Shown: positions 1 to 7,851 of the stretch, piece after piece
How the letters are laid out: the number at the start of each line of letters is the position of its first letter
Position numbering within the stretch: position 1 is the stretch's first letter
Source: Sphingobacteriaceae bacterium
Lineage (GTDB): Bacteria; Bacteroidota; Bacteroidia; Sphingobacteriales; Sphingobacteriaceae
NCBI GenBank assembly: GCA_947458875.1
Contig: CANGZD010000013.1
Span: 1-36,489 of the forward strand
Direction of reading: 5' to 3'
DNA length: 36,489 nucleotides
Notes under the pieces: generated by a model
The model's input: only the letters and a program-made list of their open reading frames with translations
What the model was told of the DNA's origin: nothing
Database searches by the model: none
Program-made: the position numbers and the translations under genes

Positions 1-61
1 TACGTAAACGCTTAGTTGCGTTTGCTCTGATTCTTTTGATGGACGATTTATGATTTGCCAT
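1..61 (-). CDS. rpsT: 30S ribosomal protein S20, N-terminal fragment (cut by window edge)
   Basis: The minus strand read from an ATG at 61-59 gives 20 residues beginning MANHKSSIKRIRANATKRLR, the characteristic basic N-terminus of ribosomal protein S20, which binds 16S rRNA during 30S assembly. The rest of the gene lies outside the window to the left. A strong Bacteroidota promoter (93-124, minus) lies just upstream, giving a short 5' leader of roughly 25 nt. Identification rests on only 20 residues, but these are highly typical. The divergent neighbour at 148 is unrelated in function. Confidence 0.85.
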   Translation of the reverse strand, partial: MANHKSSIKRIRANATKRLR

Positions 62-92
62 TATTCTTTCTTAGCTATTCTTTTTTGGACTG

Positions 93-124
93 CAAATATA
101 GGCTGATGTTTTTTAAAATACAAA
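93..124 (-). promoter_or_regulatory. Promoter of rpsT (-33 TTTG, -7 TATATTTG)
   Basis: On the minus strand a TTTG (complement of 121-124) is followed after exactly 20 nt by TATATTTG (complement of 93-100). This matches the Bacteroidota primary sigma consensus TTTG / TAnnTTTG with the usual spacing. It points at the rpsT ATG at 61. Confidence 0.7.
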
Positions 125-147
125 CCCTTTGAAAAATTATTCTTTTG

Positions 148-1122
148 ATGATGAAGATTTATAATCCTTTTTGGAAACCTGTGGCTATATGTACCCTGAT
201 CACCTGCAGTTCTTGGGGATTTTTTGCCCATCAAAAAATTAACCGTATCGCAGTTTTTACACTCCCTTCGGGGATGATTGGTTTTTATAAAAGCAATATT
301 GATTACTTGAGCGAACATGCGGTCGATCCCGATAAAAGACGATATTCTGACTCATTAGAAGCCAGTCGACACTTTTTGGATGCAGATCATTATGGAGAGC
401 AGCCCTTTGAGGTCATCCCTCAAAAATGGAGCGATGCGGTGGCTAAGCTGAGTAAAGATACCCTCGAGGCCTACGGAACAGTGCCTTGGACCATCGAACG
501 GAATTACTTCAGCTTGGTAAAGGCATTCAAAGAAAAAGATTATCAAAAAATATTGCATTACTCGGCCGATTTGGGACATTATATCGGCGATGCCCACGTT
601 CCGCTGCATACCACGGAGAATTACAATGGACAGCTTACGGGACAGACCGGGATCCATGGGTTTTGGGAGAGCAGGCTTCCGGAATTATTTTCATCGGGTT
701 ACGATTTTTTTGTAGGGAGAGCGCAATATGTCCCCAATCCTTTAAAAAAAGCATGGGAGATCATTAAAAATACTTATAGCTACAAAGATTCAGTGTTACT
801 GATCGAAGCTCGATTGAATACTCGTTTTCCTGAAGACAAAAAATATGGTTTCAGTACCCGGAACGGAAGAGTTCAAAAACAATACAGCGAGGCCTATTCT
901 TTAGCCTATCACGAAGCATTAGACGGCATGGTAGAAAGGCAGATGAGGGCATCCATCTTGGCCATTGGCAGTTATTGGTATTCTGCCTGGGTAGATGCCG
1001 GGCAACCTGATTTAAAAAAGCTGAAAAAAGTTGCAATGAGCCAAGAAGCCATGAAAAATCTGGAAAGCCAAGAGGAACACTACCGCAAAGGAAAGATGAA
1101 GGGCAGGAAAGAAGAGGAATAG
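148..1122 (+). CDS. S1/P1 nuclease / zinc-dependent phospholipase C-like secreted protein
   Basis: Predicted secreted metal-dependent hydrolase of the S1/P1 nuclease and zinc phospholipase C fold. Residues about 1-22 form a short basic/hydrophobic signal segment. It is followed by WGFFAHQ (23-29), matching the family's mature N-terminal Trp and nearby His metal ligand. A dense ligand block follows: H138, D141, H144, D148, H150 and H154 (motif HYIGDAHVPLH), then HGFWES at 170-175. These residues coordinate the three-zinc cluster in characterised relatives. I cannot tell from sequence whether the substrate is nucleic acid or a phospholipid; Bacteroidota homologues are usually annotated generically. 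The C-terminus is Lys/Glu-rich and probably disordered. Start chosen at ATG 148 (ATG 151 is equally possible; a TTG at 145 is less likely). It is transcribed divergently from rpsT and converges on the DedA gene 7 bp away. Confidence 0.75.
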   Translation: MMKIYNPFWKPVAICTLITCSSWGFFAHQKINRIAVFTLPSGMIGFYKSNIDYLSEHAVDPDKRRYSDSLEASRHFLDADHYGEQPFEVIPQKWSDAVAKLSKDTLEAYGTVPWTIERNYFSLVKAFKEKDYQKILHYSADLGHYIGDAHVPLHTTENYNGQLTGQTGIHGFWESRLPELFSSGYDFFVGRAQYVPNPLKKAWEIIKNTYSYKDSVLLIEARLNTRFPEDKKYGFSTRNGRVQKQYSEAYSLAYHEALDGMVERQMRASILAIGSYWYSAWVDAGQPDLKKLKKVAMSQEAMKNLESQEEHYRKGKMKGRKEEE

Positions 1123-1129
1123 GCTAATT

Positions 1130-1768
1130 TTAGGATTTTTTTGGTTTCACAGCAGCATATAATGCAGGCAAAAGCGAAACTACAATGATTCCAATGATCA
1201 CCAATGTGAAATTTTGCTTGATCACCGGGATATTACCAAAGAAATAGCCCAACATCAGAAAACTTCCGATCCAAGCCAAAGCGCCTACTACATTGTAGAA
1301 GGTATAGGCAGCCAATGGCATGTGGCCTACACCGGCAACAAAAGGCGCAACTGTTCTAAAAATTGGCAAAAAACGACTAAAAATGACGGCTTTGGCGCCA
1401 TGTTTACCGAAAAAGTCTTGTGTTTTTTGATAATATTCGAGTTTCAAAATACGATTTTCCGGCTTGAATACTTTTTTTCCAAAGGCTGATCCTAAAAAAT
1501 AATTAAGCGTATTGCCTAAAACTGCGGCTACAATTAATAAAGCCGCCAGCAAAAAGATATTCAAACCCGTATCGCCTTTAGCAATGAGGGCACCTGCCGC
1601 AAACAGCAATGAATCTCCTGGCAGAAAGGGAGTCACCACAAACCCGGTCTCCGAAAAAATAATCAAAAACAGGATCAGATAGGTCCAAGTCTGATAATTA
1701 TTGATCATAACGGATAAATGCTGGTCGATATGAAGGATGAAATCCAGCAGGTTAGTGATAATTTCCAA
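1130..1768 (-). CDS. DedA-family (VTT domain) membrane protein
   Basis: Integral inner-membrane protein of the DedA/SNARE-associated family, about 212 aa. Family members are linked to lipid (undecaprenyl phosphate or phospholipid) translocation and membrane homeostasis. Visible hallmarks are FLPGDSLLFAAGA (about residues 48-60), the conserved FSRFLPIFRT segment near residue 130, and several hydrophobic helices. The reading frame stays open upstream to a GTG at 1807, but that codon lies inside the stem of the preceding gene's terminator (1801-1825). I therefore prefer the TTG at 1768-1766, which gives MEIITNLLDFILHID, a typical N-terminus for this family. The ATG at 1708 would remove conserved residues. 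It lies downstream of the DUF4397 lipoprotein gene on the same strand but is separated from it by that terminator. Confidence 0.85.
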   Translation of the reverse strand: MEIITNLLDFILHIDQHLSVMINNYQTWTYLILFLIIFSETGFVVTPFLPGDSLLFAAGALIAKGDTGLNIFLLAALLIVAAVLGNTLNYFLGSAFGKKVFKPENRILKLEYYQKTQDFFGKHGAKAVIFSRFLPIFRTVAPFVAGVGHMPLAAYTFYNVVGALAWIGSFLMLGYFFGNIPVIKQNFTLVIIGIIVVSLLPALYAAVKPKKS

Positions 1769-1790
1769 GCAAGTTTGTTTTAAGATGCCC

Positions 1791-1825
1791 AAAAATAAAA
1801 ATATCACGGGGATTTCCCGTGATAT
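1791..1825 (-). terminator. Rho-independent terminator after the DUF4397 lipoprotein gene
   Basis: Perfect 10-bp inverted repeat ATATCACGGG (1801-1810) and CCCGTGATAT (1816-1825) with a 5-nt loop, followed on the minus strand by a T-rich run (complement of 1791-1800). It lies 24 bp past the stop codon of the minus-strand gene ending at 1849. Confidence 0.85.
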
Positions 1826-1848
1826 TTCATTCCTAAAAAGATGCTCAA

Positions 1849-2559
1849 CTATTTGTTGTGCACTATGATTTTAGCACCTAATTCGGCGTCACCTACGCCA
1901 TTTTTAGATCCTTTGATCCAAATGGTATAAATCTTTCCGACTTCAAGCGTAAAATCGGGCATGGTAAATACCAAGCTATTATCCTGGCTATTTAAAACCT
2001 CATATTTTACTGCTCCAGGATCCACCTCTAAAAAATTAGAAACTGATTTATACACCCTTCCGGTTGCTAAGGTATTCCCTTCTCTAACTTTGATATCTAA
2101 ATTTGTATCATCGGGACTGAGATTAATAAACCGCACTTTGGCCTTACCTTGTGCCGGAGCAGCCAGGTCGTCTTCAACCGCTACTACATCAGCAGCTGCC
2201 ACAGGCCCTGCAAAAAAGACGGTATAGTTCTTTTTCTCTGTTAAATCTAATTCTGCTGTTGCCAATAATGCATTATCCTGGGCTCCTCTAAACTCTGCTT
2301 TTCTTTTACCATCGGTTGTACTCACGTAATTGGTTATTTCACCATAGCCGATTGCAGCGGCAGAAATTTTCGATTTATCAAGATAAAAAACAACAGCTGC
2401 AGCATCCGGCGAAGCGTGTACCGCCATTACATTTGAAGATCCTTTTCTTGGGGAATCATCATCTTTGTCGCAAGCTGTAAAAGCGACACTAAACAAAGCC
2501 AGTAAAGGCAGCATAAATAAGCATTTCAAGATGTTCCAATGATTTGTTCTCTTTTTCAT
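1849..2559 (-). CDS. DUF4397 domain-containing lipoprotein
   Basis: Predicted outer-membrane or periplasmic lipoprotein of 236 aa. The N-terminus is a basic stretch plus hydrophobic helix ending in a lipobox (SVAFTAC, Cys30), followed by an acidic DKDDD segment. In Bacteroidota, acidic residues after the lipidated Cys often act as a surface-export signal. The mature part has the beta-rich DUF4397 pattern (VMAVHASPDAAAVVFYLD; KVRFINLSPDDTNLDIKV), usually seen as one or two immunoglobulin-like modules of unknown function. Start chosen at ATG 2559; the frame also permits a TTG two codons earlier. It is probably a single-gene unit: it has its own terminator downstream and dnaN is insulated from it by hairpins upstream. 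Confidence 0.8.
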   Translation of the reverse strand: MKKRTNHWNILKCLFMLPLLALFSVAFTACDKDDDSPRKGSSNVMAVHASPDAAAVVFYLDKSKISAAAIGYGEITNYVSTTDGKRKAEFRGAQDNALLATAELDLTEKKNYTVFFAGPVAAADVVAVEDDLAAPAQGKAKVRFINLSPDDTNLDIKVREGNTLATGRVYKSVSNFLEVDPGAVKYEVLNSQDNSLVFTMPDFTLEVGKIYTIWIKGSKNGVGDAELGAKIIVHNK

Positions 2560-2588
2560 ATTCAATAGATTTTTTAAATGATTAATGA

Positions 2589-2615
2589 TTTACCGGCACA
2601 ATTAAAACCGGTAAA
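2589..2615. repeat. 8-bp inverted repeat upstream of the DUF4397 gene
   Basis: TTTACCGG (2589-2596) and CCGGTAAA (2608-2615) with an 11-nt spacer. It lies between the dnaN terminator and the lipoprotein start codon, so it may be a 5'-leader hairpin or operator of the lipoprotein gene. No T-tract suggests a terminator. Confidence 0.4.
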
Positions 2616-2644
2616 TACAAAGAAGCCCGGTTCAAAGACCGGGC
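2612..2644 (-). terminator. Probable terminator of dnaN
   Basis: GCCCGGT (2625-2631) and ACCGGGC (2638-2644) pair around a 6-nt loop. On the minus strand the stem is followed by a T-rich stretch (TTCTTTGTATTT). It lies about 55 bp past the dnaN stop codon. Confidence 0.65.
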
Positions 2645-2698
2645 CAATGGAATCAACAAGAAAATCCTGGAGTAATTTATAGACAGATGATCCTACTA

Positions 2699-3823
2699 TC
2701 AGGCATAGTTGTTCAGCATAACGGGCATAACGAGCATCAATACATTTTCGTTTTCGTTATTAGTTTGGGGCACTAACAAGCCGGCACGATTTGGAGTACT
2801 CATTTCTAAAGTAACTTCATCGCCTTCCAGATTGCTCAACATCTCAATCAAAAATTTAGCATTAAATCCAATTTCCATGTCTTCGCCCTCATACTGGCAA
2901 CTCAAACGCTCATGAGCCTCATTTGAAAAATCAACATCTTCAGAGGAAATATTCAATTCGCTACCGCTGATTTTTAAACGCACCTGATGGGTAGTTTTAT
3001 TGGCAAATATGACCACACGACGCAGGCAGTTCAAAAACATACCACGATCGAGGGTTAACTTATTTGGATTTGTTTGAGGGATAACCGCTTCATAATCTGG
3101 ATAACGCTCATCGATCAAACGACAGATCAAATTAATATTACCAAAACGAAAAAATGCGCTGGTAGAGTTGTATTCAACAGATACACTCACATCTTCGAGT
3201 GGCAAAGAAGACTTAAGTAGGTTGAGTGCTTTTTTCGGTAAGATGAAAGAAGCTACCGCTGAAGATTTGGTATCCATGCGACGATAGCGTACTAATTTGT
3301 GCGCATCGGTAGCAACGAAAGTGATATTTTGTGGGCTTAGCTGACAATAAACTCCAGTCATTGCCGGACGAAGATCATCGTTGCTTACTGCAAAGATGGT
3401 TTTGTTAATTGCCTCGGCTAATACTGATGCAGGCAAGCTCACCGAAGAAGCGTTTTCCACCATTGGGATTTTAGGAAAATCTTCACCGTTCTCTCCACTC
3501 AATTTGTATTTACCATCTCCGGCATTGATCTCAATAGCAAAGGTTTGGTCATCAATATGGAAAGCCACCGGCTGATCGGATAAAGTTTTAAGGGTTTCCA
3601 ACAAAATTTTAGAAGGAATGGCCACTTTCCCATTTTCCTTGGCTTCTACCGACAAAGAAGTAGTCATACTGGTCTGCAGATCGGTAGCAGAAATGGTTAA
3701 TACACCATCTTTGATTTCAAAAAGGAAATTTTCGAGTATCGGCAATACTGTACTACTGCTCGAAGCACCATTTACAGCTTGTAATTGCTTTAATAAGGTC
3801 GAAGTGGAAACTATAAATCTCAT
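2699..3823 (-). CDS. dnaN: DNA polymerase III subunit beta (sliding clamp)
   Basis: The ring-shaped processivity clamp that tethers DNA polymerase III to DNA. The length of 374 aa is normal, and three homologous clamp domains of about 120 aa can be followed. Recognisable segments are the N-terminal MRFIVSTSTLLKQLQAVNG, the middle RPAMTGVYCQL and FVATDAHKLVRYR, and the C-terminal MLVMPVMLNN, which resembles the end of domain III bordering the partner-binding pocket. It lies 34 bp downstream of gldFG on the same strand, away from dnaA/oriC. A -7-like TATTTTTG in that gap suggests its own promoter. The start ATG at 3823 gives the canonical N-terminus. Confidence 0.97.
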   Translation of the reverse strand: MRFIVSTSTLLKQLQAVNGASSSSTVLPILENFLFEIKDGVLTISATDLQTSMTTSLSVEAKENGKVAIPSKILLETLKTLSDQPVAFHIDDQTFAIEINAGDGKYKLSGENGEDFPKIPMVENASSVSLPASVLAEAINKTIFAVSNDDLRPAMTGVYCQLSPQNITFVATDAHKLVRYRRMDTKSSAVASFILPKKALNLLKSSLPLEDVSVSVEYNSTSAFFRFGNINLICRLIDERYPDYEAVIPQTNPNKLTLDRGMFLNCLRRVVIFANKTTHQVRLKISGSELNISSEDVDFSNEAHERLSCQYEGEDMEIGFNAKFLIEMLSNLEGDEVTLEMSTPNRAGLLVPQTNNENENVLMLVMPVMLNNYA

Positions 3824-3843
3824 ACCTGTCGGCTATTTAGGTT

Positions 3844-3851
3844 CAAAAATA
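3844..3851 (-). promoter_or_regulatory. Candidate -7 box of dnaN (TATTTTTG)
   Basis: The complement of 3844-3851 reads TATTTTTG, an exact match to TAnnTTTG, 20 nt before the dnaN ATG. No clear -33 TTTG is seen. It lies in the 34-bp gap after gldFG, so dnaN may be transcribed independently of gldFG. Confidence 0.45.
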
Positions 3852-3857
3852 TGAAAT

Positions 3858-6254
3858 TTAAACGGTATACTTTCTTTTACGATACCAATGTTGAAAAAAT
3901 CCAAAAATTGCCAACAACATCAGGGGTAAAAGTATATTAAAAACCTGCCAGAAAAATTTTTCTTTTTGAATTTTCGCCCGATCAAGCATGCGCAATTTAA
4001 ATTCCTTATTTCTGAGTGCGATCAATTCGGCGTCATTTAATAAATAATCAACAGCGTTCAGCAAGAATGCTTTATTGCCATAAACCTGCTGCGTAAAGCG
4101 ATCATATCCCAAAGGGTAAGGAGCCCCGTCCTGATCCTGCTGATTTTTTAGCAGATCACCGTCGGCTACAACCAGTAATTTCCCTGGCTTTATGCCAGCA
4201 TCCAGCTTAAAATCTGGATCCAAGCCTTCTGGTAGCGGACGGTTTTTAAAAACAGAATTGAATTTCCCCTCCAGCAAAACCGCGAAAGGTTTACTTGCCC
4301 CCTTGAAGCTTGCCGGGTCTGGACTCTGCTCCAGCATTTGCAATGAAACCATCGCAGGCAAATCCACTGTTTTATTGTATGGCGAAGAGCTCAATAAAAT
4401 GGTCTTTTTGATACCTTGTACGGCAAGAGTGTCTATGCTGCCTGCAAATTCTGTTCGGATGCCTTCCAGGTTTTTCACCATGGGATGCTGCGTATTGGGC
4501 ATTATTACCGGATAAAACAACCAAGGCAATAACTGCACCTGACTTGCTCCCCCAAAGTCGCCCACATTCATCGGTATTTGTGCACAATTCATATCGGCTA
4601 GCAGATGGTAATTGAGCCTGAGTCCATACTTGAATAGCATATCATCCAGATTGAGTTTGTTCGCAATGGCCAATTGCGTTCCACTTTCTCTTAAACTATC
4701 TAAACTGGCATTGGATTGATCAATGGCCATCAATAGCCGACCGCCCTGCCCGATGAAATGATCAAGTTTAAACTTTTCAAGCTCAGAAAAAGCCTTTAGC
4801 GGCTTTGGGATTACTAATACTGAAATTTGGCTTAATCCTGCACGGCTAATTTGTTGAAGATTTACCCGTCCGACGGTAAAACCAGCCTCCAACGAACTCA
4901 TCGCATCGCTTAACTCTACATCATTAAGCTCTCCATGGCCTTCCGTAAACCCAATCCTAGGCTTTTCAGATTTCAACAATTGGTAAATGGCAATGATAAA
5001 CGCATATTCCAAATTTTCTATGGATTGGTTAAGTACTGACGCTGGCGAAGCTCCCATTCTCGACTGCAATAGATCAACCACTATTTTTTTACCTTGATAT
5101 TCCAGCTGCGCTTTCGGAAAAATTAATTTCTGAGTAATCCCCTCCTCTGTTTTTACACTTAAATTGGTTGGCTGTATACCCTGTTCATACAATTGCTGTA
5201 AGGTTTTTTCCCGCTCTGCGGCGTTTCCCTCATTAGGGTCAATGAGAGAAACTGCTATCGGCTGCTCGGCTTCAACTTCCAAGTCTTTCAGTAAATCTCG
5301 AGTAGCTTGGCTCAATTGCCTGAACCCCGGTGGCAGCTCACCGCTCAAATAAATATTCACATGGAGGGGACCCTGCAATCTGCGAACGGTATTGGTGGAC
5401 GTTTCAGACAAAGTGTAGCGTTTTTCTGCAGTTAGATCATACCTAAAAGGCCGAATTGAGCCCAATAAATGAAAGGCGATATAAGCAAGGATCAAAACTT
5501 TAAACCTTTTGTTTGATTTAACTGCTAGGAGTGAACGTTTATCCAACTGATAGCTAGCAAAAAGCAAGAAAGCCAGCATTAAATCCAGAAAATAAAATAC
5601 ATCATTGCTCAGCAACACTCCACGACTCATCGATTGATAATGAGTCTGCATCCCTAAATCCTGAAGAAAGTTGGCTAATGGATCTAAAAACGACCCGGTG
5701 CTAAGTAAATCGAAGCCTAAGAACAGGCAAAAAGCCGATAAGGCTGTGAGCAAAAATGACGTAACTTGATTTTTGGTGATGGAAGAAGCAAAAATGCCGA
5801 TGGCTGCCCATGATGCAGCAATAAACAACAAGCCAAGATAGGCCCCAAACGTAGCACCATAATCTAAATTACCCTTCTCTGTTCCCAATTGAACTACTGA
5901 GAACACATAAAATAAAGTTGGCAGCAGACTGAGTAAACTGATGATACATACAGCAAGATATTTTGCCCCAATAATTTCAAAAACACTCAAAGGCTGTGTA
6001 AGTAATAATTCATCTGTGCCATCTTTTCGCTCTTCTGCGAGGGATCGCATGCTGATAGCCGGAATGAGGAATAGAAAGAGGTAGGGCGCCAGTTCGAAGA
6101 AAGTTTGCAAACTGGCATAACCGGCCACTAAAATGCTATAATCAGGGGAAATCCAGAGTAAAATACCCGAAATCAACAAAAAAATGCCGATACTGATGTA
6201 GGCAATTTGTGAGCTAAAAAAGGCAGCGAGTTCTTTTTTAAGTAGGGCTAACAC
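3858..6254 (-). CDS. gldFG: Fused GldF-GldG ABC transporter permease / auxiliary protein
   Basis: 798-aa protein joining two components normally encoded separately in the Gld gliding-associated ABC transporter. Residues 1 to about 240 form a GldF-like ABC-2 permease with about six transmembrane helices, and contain AISMRSLAEERKDGTDELLL typical of this permease class. At about residue 255 a further membrane helix leads into RYDLTAEKRYTLSE, the start signature of GldG. A large extracytoplasmic domain follows (ENLEYAFIIAIYQLL, IGFTEGHGELND) and then a final C-terminal helix with a basic tail. The partner ATPase is probably GldA at 7852. No stop or frameshift lies between the halves, so the fusion looks genuine. 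In Flavobacterium, GldAFG is linked to gliding; here the transport substrate is unknown. Confidence 0.88.
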   Translation of the reverse strand: MLALLKKELAAFFSSQIAYISIGIFLLISGILLWISPDYSILVAGYASLQTFFELAPYLFLFLIPAISMRSLAEERKDGTDELLLTQPLSVFEIIGAKYLAVCIISLLSLLPTLFYVFSVVQLGTEKGNLDYGATFGAYLGLLFIAASWAAIGIFASSITKNQVTSFLLTALSAFCLFLGFDLLSTGSFLDPLANFLQDLGMQTHYQSMSRGVLLSNDVFYFLDLMLAFLLFASYQLDKRSLLAVKSNKRFKVLILAYIAFHLLGSIRPFRYDLTAEKRYTLSETSTNTVRRLQGPLHVNIYLSGELPPGFRQLSQATRDLLKDLEVEAEQPIAVSLIDPNEGNAAEREKTLQQLYEQGIQPTNLSVKTEEGITQKLIFPKAQLEYQGKKIVVDLLQSRMGASPASVLNQSIENLEYAFIIAIYQLLKSEKPRIGFTEGHGELNDVELSDAMSSLEAGFTVGRVNLQQISRAGLSQISVLVIPKPLKAFSELEKFKLDHFIGQGGRLLMAIDQSNASLDSLRESGTQLAIANKLNLDDMLFKYGLRLNYHLLADMNCAQIPMNVGDFGGASQVQLLPWLFYPVIMPNTQHPMVKNLEGIRTEFAGSIDTLAVQGIKKTILLSSSPYNKTVDLPAMVSLQMLEQSPDPASFKGASKPFAVLLEGKFNSVFKNRPLPEGLDPDFKLDAGIKPGKLLVVADGDLLKNQQDQDGAPYPLGYDRFTQQVYGNKAFLLNAVDYLLNDAELIALRNKEFKLRMLDRAKIQKEKFFWQVFNILLPLMLLAIFGFFQHWYRKRKYTV

Positions 6255-6285
6255 GGATTAATTTTTGACCGAAATTAATCAAAAT

Positions 6286-6320
6286 CAAACAAAAAGCCCT
6301 TCCAAAATGGGAAGGGCTTT
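6286..6320 (-). terminator. Rho-independent terminator after the beta-barrel gene 6342-7028
   Basis: 11-bp perfect stem AAAGCCCTTCC (6293-6303) and GGAAGGGCTTT (6310-6320). On the minus strand it runs into TTTTTGTTTGATTTTG. It separates the beta-barrel gene from gldFG. Confidence 0.85.
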
Positions 6321-6341
6321 TGGGTTAGGGTATTTCTTTTT

Positions 6342-7028
6342 TTATTTCCCTAAATGCCATTTGACACCTAGTCTAAGTGCTCCGTTAGAATAACCGGGCT
6401 TATCATCACTAACTAAATTCAATCCAAATGAATTATTGGTATCTCCACCTTGCTTTTGTGAATTAAAATAAAGACTACCCCAACTTAATTCTACCGCAAT
6501 TTTATTGCTCGGGAAAAACGCAAAAGCCGGGATTGCCTCTACACGAAAAGAAGTAGATTTAACATCCACATCAACACCACTAATAAGGGTAGTTTTGTTG
6601 GATCCAACGGGCACCTGTAGTTTGCCAAGAAATTGGAATTTAGGAGAAATTGGAAGGTAATAACGCAAAGTTGGTGCAACATAAAGAAGAGAGCTCTTGT
6701 CGGTAGCTGTTCCGTCTACCCTCGTTTGGTTCGATCCAAAAGATAAACTCAAGCCCAAGGAGATATTATCCATTAAAAAATAACCAATTTCAGGCTCTAA
6801 TCTGAAGCCACTAAACTTAACTGTAGAATTTCCATCATCTTCAGTATCCGAGCTGAAACTTAAGGCCGGGCCAACAAGCCATTTACCTTTGGCTGTTGGA
6901 TTATTCATGGACATATCCATGGTTTGTTTAACAGTTGTTTGAGAAGGTGAAGACGATTTTTTTGCTTGTGCCAAGGTGAACAAAGGCAACATCGCGATCA
7001 TTAGTGCAAAGAGTACAAACTTTTTCAT
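6342..7028 (-). CDS. Outer-membrane beta-barrel protein
   Basis: Predicted outer-membrane protein of 228 aa. A clear Sec signal peptide (MKKFVLFALMIAMLPLFTLAQA) is followed by a Ser/Thr-rich linker and then alternating aromatic/hydrophobic strands characteristic of small 8-10-strand barrels: WLVGPALSFSS, FRLEPEIGYFLMDNISLGLSLSF, LLYVAPTLRYYLP. The C-terminus LRLGVKWHLGK fits a last strand. Start chosen at ATG 7028; ATG 7034 would add two residues. It has its own downstream terminator. A second, similarly organised barrel gene lies upstream (7169-7765); the two share the NWMVGG/KWLVGP start of the barrel and may be diverged paralogues. Ligand and role are unknown. Confidence 0.75.
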   Translation of the reverse strand: MKKFVLFALMIAMLPLFTLAQAKKSSSPSQTTVKQTMDMSMNNPTAKGKWLVGPALSFSSDTEDDGNSTVKFSGFRLEPEIGYFLMDNISLGLSLSFGSNQTRVDGTATDKSSLLYVAPTLRYYLPISPKFQFLGKLQVPVGSNKTTLISGVDVDVKSTSFRVEAIPAFAFFPSNKIAVELSWGSLYFNSQKQGGDTNNSFGLNLVSDDKPGYSNGALRLGVKWHLGK

Positions 7029-7112
7029 AATCATGTTTTTAAATTCAATTAATTGTTTGATCAATTAAACATCAAAACGGAACAGTTGTAAAAATATTGT
7101 ACTCCCGCAACA

Positions 7113-7144
7113 GAAATAAAAAAGCCCCGATACTCGATCGGGGC
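7113..7144 (-). terminator. Rho-independent terminator after the beta-barrel gene 7169-7765
   Basis: Perfect 8-bp stem GCCCCGAT (7124-7131) and ATCGGGGC (7137-7144), 5-nt loop. The minus strand continues into TTTTTTATTT. It lies 25 bp after the stop codon. Confidence 0.88.
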
Positions 7145-7168
7145 TTTGGTTCAGTTAAATATTGTTCA

Positions 7169-7765
7169 TTAACGGGGTCTACCGGGAAGATAGATTTGAA
7201 AACCAAAGGCAACCCCCAACCCTGAGTCACCGCTGGAGGAAGCAATATCGGCCTTGGTAAAAGTATACCCCAAGGTGCCCTCAATGGCAACATTTCGAGC
7301 CACAAAATGCGCATACCCTCCTCTTATGCCCAGTGAAAGTGAAACAGGCAAATCTTCCTGGCTATTTTTTTTATGACTGCCGTTGATACCAACTGCACCT
7401 TCGCCAAACCATCGGCCGGTGGGGCTTGCGGTTTCACGGAAATAATACCTGATAAAAGGCGCTATGCCATAACTGATGGTCGATCCTCCTTCATAAAAAC
7501 TGAGGCCAATGGTACCTTGTCCGCCTAAAGCGATGTTATTTTTAATAAAATAACCAAGCTTGGGGTCTACATTAAATTGAAATGTTTCGGTGGCAAAATT
7601 AAAGCTGGTGGAGCCGATGCTGCCTCCTACCATCCAATTGCCTGCTTTAATGGGCGCATCGCCCACCTTGGCTGAAGTCTGCGGAGTTGTAGTGGTAATT
7701 TGTGCATTTGCTGTAATTGCTGCACAAAACACAGCTGCAATGAGTGCTAAACAAATATTTTTCAT
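7169..7765 (-). CDS. Outer-membrane beta-barrel protein
   Basis: 198-aa predicted outer-membrane barrel. The signal peptide is MKNICLALIAAVFCAAITANAQ, cleaved after the AxA-type site. It is followed by a Thr-rich linker, NWMVGGSIGSTSFNF (first strand) and repeated Gly/aromatic strands such as KLGYFIKNNIALGGQGTIGL and APFIRYYFRE. The end, FGFQIYLPGRPR, is less typical because it lacks a terminal aromatic, so the last residues may extend beyond the barrel. It has its own terminator and is monocistronic by layout. It resembles its downstream neighbour in organisation (linker, first strand, NNI turn), suggesting an old tandem duplication. Confidence 0.72.
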   Translation of the reverse strand: MKNICLALIAAVFCAAITANAQITTTTPQTSAKVGDAPIKAGNWMVGGSIGSTSFNFATETFQFNVDPKLGYFIKNNIALGGQGTIGLSFYEGGSTISYGIAPFIRYYFRETASPTGRWFGEGAVGINGSHKKNSQEDLPVSLSLGIRGGYAHFVARNVAIEGTLGYTFTKADIASSSGDSGLGVAFGFQIYLPGRPR

Positions 7766-7851
7766 AGGTGTGATTTTAAGTGAATAATTGGACTAACATT
7801 AACTGTTCGCAATTATTTAACACCTTGAAACTAGAAATGTTTATGAATAGA

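Noticed and set aside
61-318. 85-aa minus-strand frame
   Set aside because: Overlaps the rpsT promoter and the S1/P1-like gene; the true minus-strand gene here is rpsT starting at 61.
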